The position numbers were made by a program, and so were the translations under genes. Of a stretch of DNA of 10,596 bases, positions 8,113 through 10,596 are shown one piece after another (positions within the stretch are counted from its first letter, which is position 1; each line of letters starts with the position of its first letter). This DNA is from Nocardioidaceae bacterium (lineage in GTDB: Bacteria > Actinomycetota > Actinomycetes > Propionibacteriales > Nocardioidaceae). The stretch covers positions 1-10,596 of the forward strand of contig JAICRS010000098.1 in NCBI GenBank assembly GCA_025966335.1. The letters are read 5' to 3'. The notes beneath the pieces were generated by a model. The model saw only the letters and a program-made list of their open reading frames with translations, was not told where the DNA came from and did not search any database.

Positions 8113-8137
8113 TGTTTGTTGTCGCGGCATACAAAGT
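8113..8137. promoter_or_regulatory. Operator-like inverted repeat O1 over the -10 box and start site
   Basis: On the minus strand the site reads ACTTTGT-N11-ACAAACA, with perfect TTTGT/ACAAA arms (8131-8135 and 8115-8119) about a centre at 8125. It covers most of the -10 element and the expected transcription start. Binding of a dimeric repressor here would block RNA polymerase. The ROK protein encoded directly downstream is the natural candidate, since ROK regulators commonly bind AT-rich inverted repeats in their own promoters. A related site sits at 8345-8369. Which regulator binds is inference. Confidence 0.62.
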
Positions 8138-8161
8138 AGGAGACAGCGGGGACGTCGTCAA
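8133..8161 (-). promoter_or_regulatory. Predicted sigma70-type promoter of the ROK-transporter-xylA operon
   Basis: On the minus strand, TTGACG (8161-8156) and TACTTT (8138-8133) are separated by exactly 17 bases, close to the housekeeping consensus TTGACA-N17-TATAAT. Transcription would begin near 8126, leaving a 5' leader of about 48 bases before the ATG at 8077 with its AGGGGAGG ribosome site. The -10 box lies partly within the inverted repeat at 8113-8137, as expected for direct repression. The start site is predicted, not mapped. Confidence 0.7.
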
Positions 8162-8344
8162 GACACGCGAAACGGAATGTCGCGGGGCTGATACAGGTGG
8201 CGAGGAGGCTCCTATGACCGCGTAGAGGTCGGATCCTTGCGACTGAACCGCTGGTGACCTGCGTAAACAACGTTCCGCCGCTGCGCGCACCGGGGTCCAT
8301 TGACCCGGACGCAAGCGTTGCACGCGGCGAAAACAGGTAAGCAA

Positions 8345-8369
8345 ACTTTTGCAATTGTCTGGACAAAGT
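8345..8369. promoter_or_regulatory. Second operator-like inverted repeat O2, about 232 bp upstream of O1
   Basis: On the minus strand it reads ACTTTGT-N11-CAAAAGT. It shares the exact left half-site and 11-base spacer of O1 and restores the outer AAAGT that O1 lacks, so the two sites suggest a common consensus ACTTTGT-N11-ACAAAGT. Two further perfect palindromes lie in and beside it: GCAAA-CT-TTTGC (8341-8352) and TTGTC-TG-GACAA (8355-8366). I see no good promoter directly over this site, so it may be an auxiliary site for DNA looping or a site for the other ROK regulator. Confidence 0.5.
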
Positions 8370-8392
8370 CGCCGATCCGTCGCTGAAGGGGT

Positions 8393-8410
8393 CGATGATC
8401 CGCATCATCG
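8393..8410. other. Perfect 7-bp stem dyad downstream of xylB
   Basis: CGATGAT-CCGC-ATCATCG is a perfect inverted repeat with a four-base loop, 36 bases past the xylB stop. It could fold as an RNA hairpin at the end of the ROK-xylB message. No U-run follows (ACCCCTTCAG on the coding strand), so it would be an imperfect terminator or a stabilising 3' hairpin. A protein-binding site is the alternative. Confidence 0.4.
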
Positions 8411-8446
8411 CGGGGTCGTGGTCCGGGCGTCGTCAGGCGGGTGCTG

Positions 8447-9871
8447 TCAGCGCGAGGTGCTGGTGCCGTCCTGGACACGGGCCCGCGCTTCGGCGTACCG
8501 CTCCCGCACAGCCGGAACCGGATCGGCTTCGTGCATCACCGAGGTGGCCGTGGTCCACGCCGGCGGGCCGGCCTCGCCGCGGAGGGTCCAGGCCGCCTGC
8601 CGGGCCGCGCCGTCGGCGACGTACTCCCCCGCCTCGGGCACCTCGACCGGCACTCCGAGCACCGCCGGTGCGATCCGGCGGACCGCCTCGGACTGCGCAC
8701 CGCCGCCGATCAGCAGCACGCGGCGCGGCGCGGCGCCCTGCGCGACCAGCGCGTCGAGGCCGTCGGCGAGCCCGCAGAGCAGCCCCTCGACCGCGGCGCG
8801 GGCCAGGTGCGCGGGAGTGGACGTGCCCAGTGTCCAGCCCTGCAGCGAGCCGGTCGCGTCGGGCAGGTTGGGCGTTCGCTCACCCTCGAGGTAGGGAATC
8901 ATCACCAGGCCGCCCGCACCGGCGTCGCACGACAGGGCCAGTCGGGACAGCTCGTCGTGGCCGACACCGAGCATGCTGGCGGTGGCGTCCAGCACCCGGG
9001 CCGCATTGAGCGTGCACACCAGCGGCAGGAACTGGCCGGTGGCGTCGGCGAACCCGGCGACCGCGCCGCTCGGGTCGGCCGGCGGCAGTGCCGAGACCGC
9101 CGTGACGACCCCCGAGGTGCCGATCGAGACCACCACGTCACCGGTGCCCGCCATCAGGCCGAGCGCCGCGGCGGCGTTGTCGCCGGCACCGGGGCCGAGC
9201 ACTGCGCCGGCGCCCGTCCTACCCGCGGCCGCGGACGGTCCGAGCACCCTGGGCAGCACGGGCCGGGACCCGAAGGCCAGGTCGAGGAGGTCCGGGCGGT
9301 ACTCCCCCTGTGCCGTGGACCAGTAGCCGGTCCCGCTGGCGTCGCTGCGGTCGGTGGTCAGCGTCTCCAGGCCGGCCGCTCCGCCGAGCCGCCAGGTCAG
9401 CCAGTCGTGCGGCAGGCAGACGGCCGCGGTGGCCCGGGCGTGCGCAGGCTCGTGCTCGGCCAGCCACCGCAGCTTGGTGATCGTGAACGAGGCGACCGGC
9501 ACCGACCCGACCGCGTCGACCCAGGCCTGCTGGCCGCTGAGTAGGTCCCCGGCTAGCTCGTCGACCAGCTTGACTGCGGCGCCGGCCGAGCGGGTGTCGT
9601 TCCAGAGCAGCGCCGGCCGCACCACGGCGCCGGCCGCGTCCAGACACACCATCCCGTGCTGCTGGCCGCCGACCGAGATCGCGGCGACGTCGTCGAGTCC
9701 GCCGGCCGCGGCGACCGCGGTCGACAGCGCGGTCCACCAGCCGTCCGGATGCACCTCGGTGCCCGAAGGGTGCGGAGCCCGCCCCTCGCGCACCAGGACC
9801 CCGGTGTCCGCGTCCCGGATGACGACCTTGCAGGACTGGGTCGAGGAGTCCACGCCCGCGACGAGCGTCAT
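8447..9871 (-). CDS. xylB: Xylulokinase (FGGY carbohydrate kinase)
   Basis: Cytoplasmic kinase that phosphorylates D-xylulose with ATP to xylulose 5-phosphate, which enters the pentose phosphate pathway. At 474 residues it is near the family norm of 480-500. The FGGY N-domain begins with the phosphate loop VDSSTQSCK (Asp8), followed by ISVGGQQHGMV (65-75) and WNDTR (90-94), both typical of xylulokinases, and DRSDASGTGYW (174-184). GAGDNAA (228-234) provides the likely catalytic base Asp231. The C-domain has VVSIGTSGVV (247-256) and the ATP-site LLIGGGAQSEAVRRI (386-400). The ATG overlaps the stop of the upstream ROK gene as ATGA (9868-9871), with GGGAG upstream, so the two are probably cotranscribed. 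Unlike many xyl operons, xylA is not adjacent but lies about 6.6 kb downstream on the same strand. Confidence 0.95.
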   Translation of the reverse strand: MTLVAGVDSSTQSCKVVIRDADTGVLVREGRAPHPSGTEVHPDGWWTALSTAVAAAGGLDDVAAISVGGQQHGMVCLDAAGAVVRPALLWNDTRSAGAAVKLVDELAGDLLSGQQAWVDAVGSVPVASFTITKLRWLAEHEPAHARATAAVCLPHDWLTWRLGGAAGLETLTTDRSDASGTGYWSTAQGEYRPDLLDLAFGSRPVLPRVLGPSAAAGRTGAGAVLGPGAGDNAAAALGLMAGTGDVVVSIGTSGVVTAVSALPPADPSGAVAGFADATGQFLPLVCTLNAARVLDATASMLGVGHDELSRLALSCDAGAGGLVMIPYLEGERTPNLPDATGSLQGWTLGTSTPAHLARAAVEGLLCGLADGLDALVAQGAAPRRVLLIGGGAQSEAVRRIAPAVLGVPVEVPEAGEYVADGAARQAAWTLRGEAGPPAWTTATSVMHEADPVPAVRERYAEARARVQDGTSTSR

Positions 9872-10596
9872 GGGCCGCTGCTCCCGGGCGGTGCGTAGAC
9901 CGCGTCGCTGATCAGCCGGGCGGCGCCGATCACGCCGGCGTCCGGGCCCAGCTCACTGAGCACGATCGGCAGGTTGCCGGTCGCCAGCGGCAGGGAACGC
10001 CGGTAGATCACGCCCCGGATCTCGGCGAGCAGCGCATGCCCCAGGCCGGTCACCCGACCACCGATCACGATCAGCCCCGGGTTGAAGAACGACACCAGGC
10101 TGGCCAGCACCTCGCCGACCCGTCGGCCACCGTCGCGGATCAGCTGGACCGCCTGCGCGTCGCCCTGCGAGACCGCAACGGCGACGTCCTCCGCGGTCAG
10201 CGAGCCGTTCCGCTCGAGCAGGTCGGCCAGTGCCGGCGAGCGCCCGGACCGGGCGGCGGCGGTGGCGTCGCGGGCGAGTGCCGCGCCACCGAAGAAGGCC
10301 TCCAGACATCCGGTGTTGCCGCAGGCACAGGTGGGCCCGAAGTCCTCGACGCGGATGTGTCCGATGTCCCCGGCGCAGCCGTCGACCCCGCGGTACAGGT
10401 CACCGTCGACCACGATGCCGCAGCCGATACCGGTGCCGATCTTGACGAACAGGAAGTCCTCGGCGGTGCGCGCGACACCGGAGTGCTGCTCACCGAGGGC
10501 CATCACGTTCACGTCGTTGTCCAGCAGCACCGGGCAGCCGAGCTCGCGCGACACCGCGTCCCGGACCGGGTAGCCGTCCCAGCCCGGCATGATCGG
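9868..10596 (-). CDS. ROK-family protein, probable repressor, N-terminus cut by the window edge
   Basis: The frame runs in from the right edge and ends at TGA (9868-9870), giving 242 C-terminal residues that begin PIMPGWDGYPVRDAV. The internal ATG at 10590 is not the start, because this segment lies mid-domain in ROK proteins. Visible motifs are LLDNDVNVMALGE, VKIGTGIGCGIVVDG and a complete zinc motif G-H-x9-C-x-C-G-x2-G-C-x-E (GHIRV to GCLE). DNDVN with MALGE is the version I associate with actinobacterial ROK regulators, whereas ROK glucokinases usually have ENDAN. About 150 missing residues would hold the helix-turn-helix and N-lobe. A sugar kinase remains possible until the N-terminus is seen. 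Its coupling to xylB suggests a xylose-responsive regulator, but the ligand is unproven. Confidence 0.9.
   Translation of the reverse strand, partial: PIMPGWDGYPVRDAVSRELGCPVLLDNDVNVMALGEQHSGVARTAEDFLFVKIGTGIGCGIVVDGDLYRGVDGCAGDIGHIRVEDFGPTCACGNTGCLEAFFGGAALARDATAAARSGRSPALADLLERNGSLTAEDVAVAVSQGDAQAVQLIRDGGRRVGEVLASLVSFFNPGLIVIGGRVTGLGHALLAEIRGVIYRRSLPLATGNLPIVLSELGPDAGVIGAARLISDAVYAPPGSSGP

Larger units (their letters stand above)
8078..8446. promoter_or_regulatory. 369-bp non-coding control region between xylB and the ROK-transporter operon
   Basis: No credible gene on either strand. The region is noticeably richer in A/T patches than its neighbours. Reading leftwards from the xylB stop it holds a 7-bp stem dyad (8393-8410), an operator-like repeat with two nested perfect palindromes (8341-8369), a quiet stretch (about 8170-8340) in which I see only short chance repeats, a sigma70-like promoter (8133-8161) overlapping a second operator-like repeat (8113-8137), and the Shine-Dalgarno of the ROK gene (8086-8093). 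No obvious U-rich terminator separates xylB from this promoter. Confidence 0.8.

Noticed and set aside
8203..8225. Plus-strand AGGAGGCTCCT followed by ATG ACC GCG TAG, a three-codon start-stop unit
   Set aside because: It looks like a ribosome site before a minimal frame, but no plus-strand gene follows and AGGAG-G-CTCCT is itself a short palindrome; most likely chance.
8311..8321. GCAA-GCG-TTGC repeat in the spacer
   Set aside because: Only 4-bp arms with no relation to the promoter or to the two operator-like sites; too weak to support.
8078..8344. Longer ROK repressor starting at 8344
   Set aside because: The added 89 residues would cross the predicted promoter and operator and match no ROK feature. 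The ATG at 8077 has AGGGGAGG 9 nt upstream.
8212..8478. 88-codon minus-strand frame straddling the xylB end and the spacer
   Set aside because: It overlaps xylB out of frame, lacks a domain, and covers the regulatory repeats.
9868..10590. Complete 240-residue ROK protein starting at the ATG at 10590
   Set aside because: The frame stays open to the window edge and this Met lies mid-domain in the conserved PIMPGW segment, so the gene is truncated by the window, not short.

Overview
The window is very GC-rich DNA with strong G/C preference at third codon positions. Its xylose isomerase has the short class I form seen in Streptomyces and relatives. Together these suggest a high-GC actinobacterium, perhaps a Nocardioides-like soil organism (inference only). 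All eight genes I accept lie on the minus strand, so transcription runs from the right end of the window to the left. They form one carbohydrate uptake and catabolism locus. I see no mobile element, tRNA, rRNA or CRISPR array.

Layout in transcription order: (1) the C-terminal 242 residues of a ROK-family protein, probably a regulator, cut by the right edge (9868-10596); (2) xylulokinase xylB (8447-9871), overlapping the ROK gene by 4 bp; (3) a 369-bp control region (8078-8446) with a sigma70-type promoter and two related operator-like repeats; (4) a complete ROK-family repressor with an N-terminal helix-turn-helix (6791-8077); (5) a sugar ABC transporter of the ribose/xylose (CUT2) type, made of a two-domain ATPase (5271-6794), a permease (4207-5274) and a substrate-binding lipoprotein (3089-4150); (6) a Gfo/Idh/MocA-family oxidoreductase (1866-3044); (7) xylose isomerase xylA (706-1869); (8) a sugar phosphate isomerase/epimerase-like TIM-barrel protein, cut by the left edge (1-676). 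ATGA stop/start overlaps link ROK-xylB, ROK-ATPase, ATPase-permease and oxidoreductase-xylA. Genes 4-8 therefore look like one long operon behind one autoregulated promoter.

Working model: the transporter imports a sugar or small glycoside. XylA converts xylose to xylulose and XylB phosphorylates it for the pentose phosphate pathway. The ROK repressor at the head of the operon senses the inducer. The oxidoreductase and TIM-barrel pair is not needed for that route. It resembles the enzyme pairs that process sugars through 3-keto intermediates, as in levoglucosan or C-glycoside catabolism, so the locus may also handle a glycoside. The most interesting non-coding signal is the operator pair: ACTTTGT-N11-ACAAAGT-like repeats centred at 8125 and 8357, one over the -10 box and one about 232 bp upstream. 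Overall this is a recognisable sugar-utilisation locus with an unexplained side activity, not an evidently new class of system.
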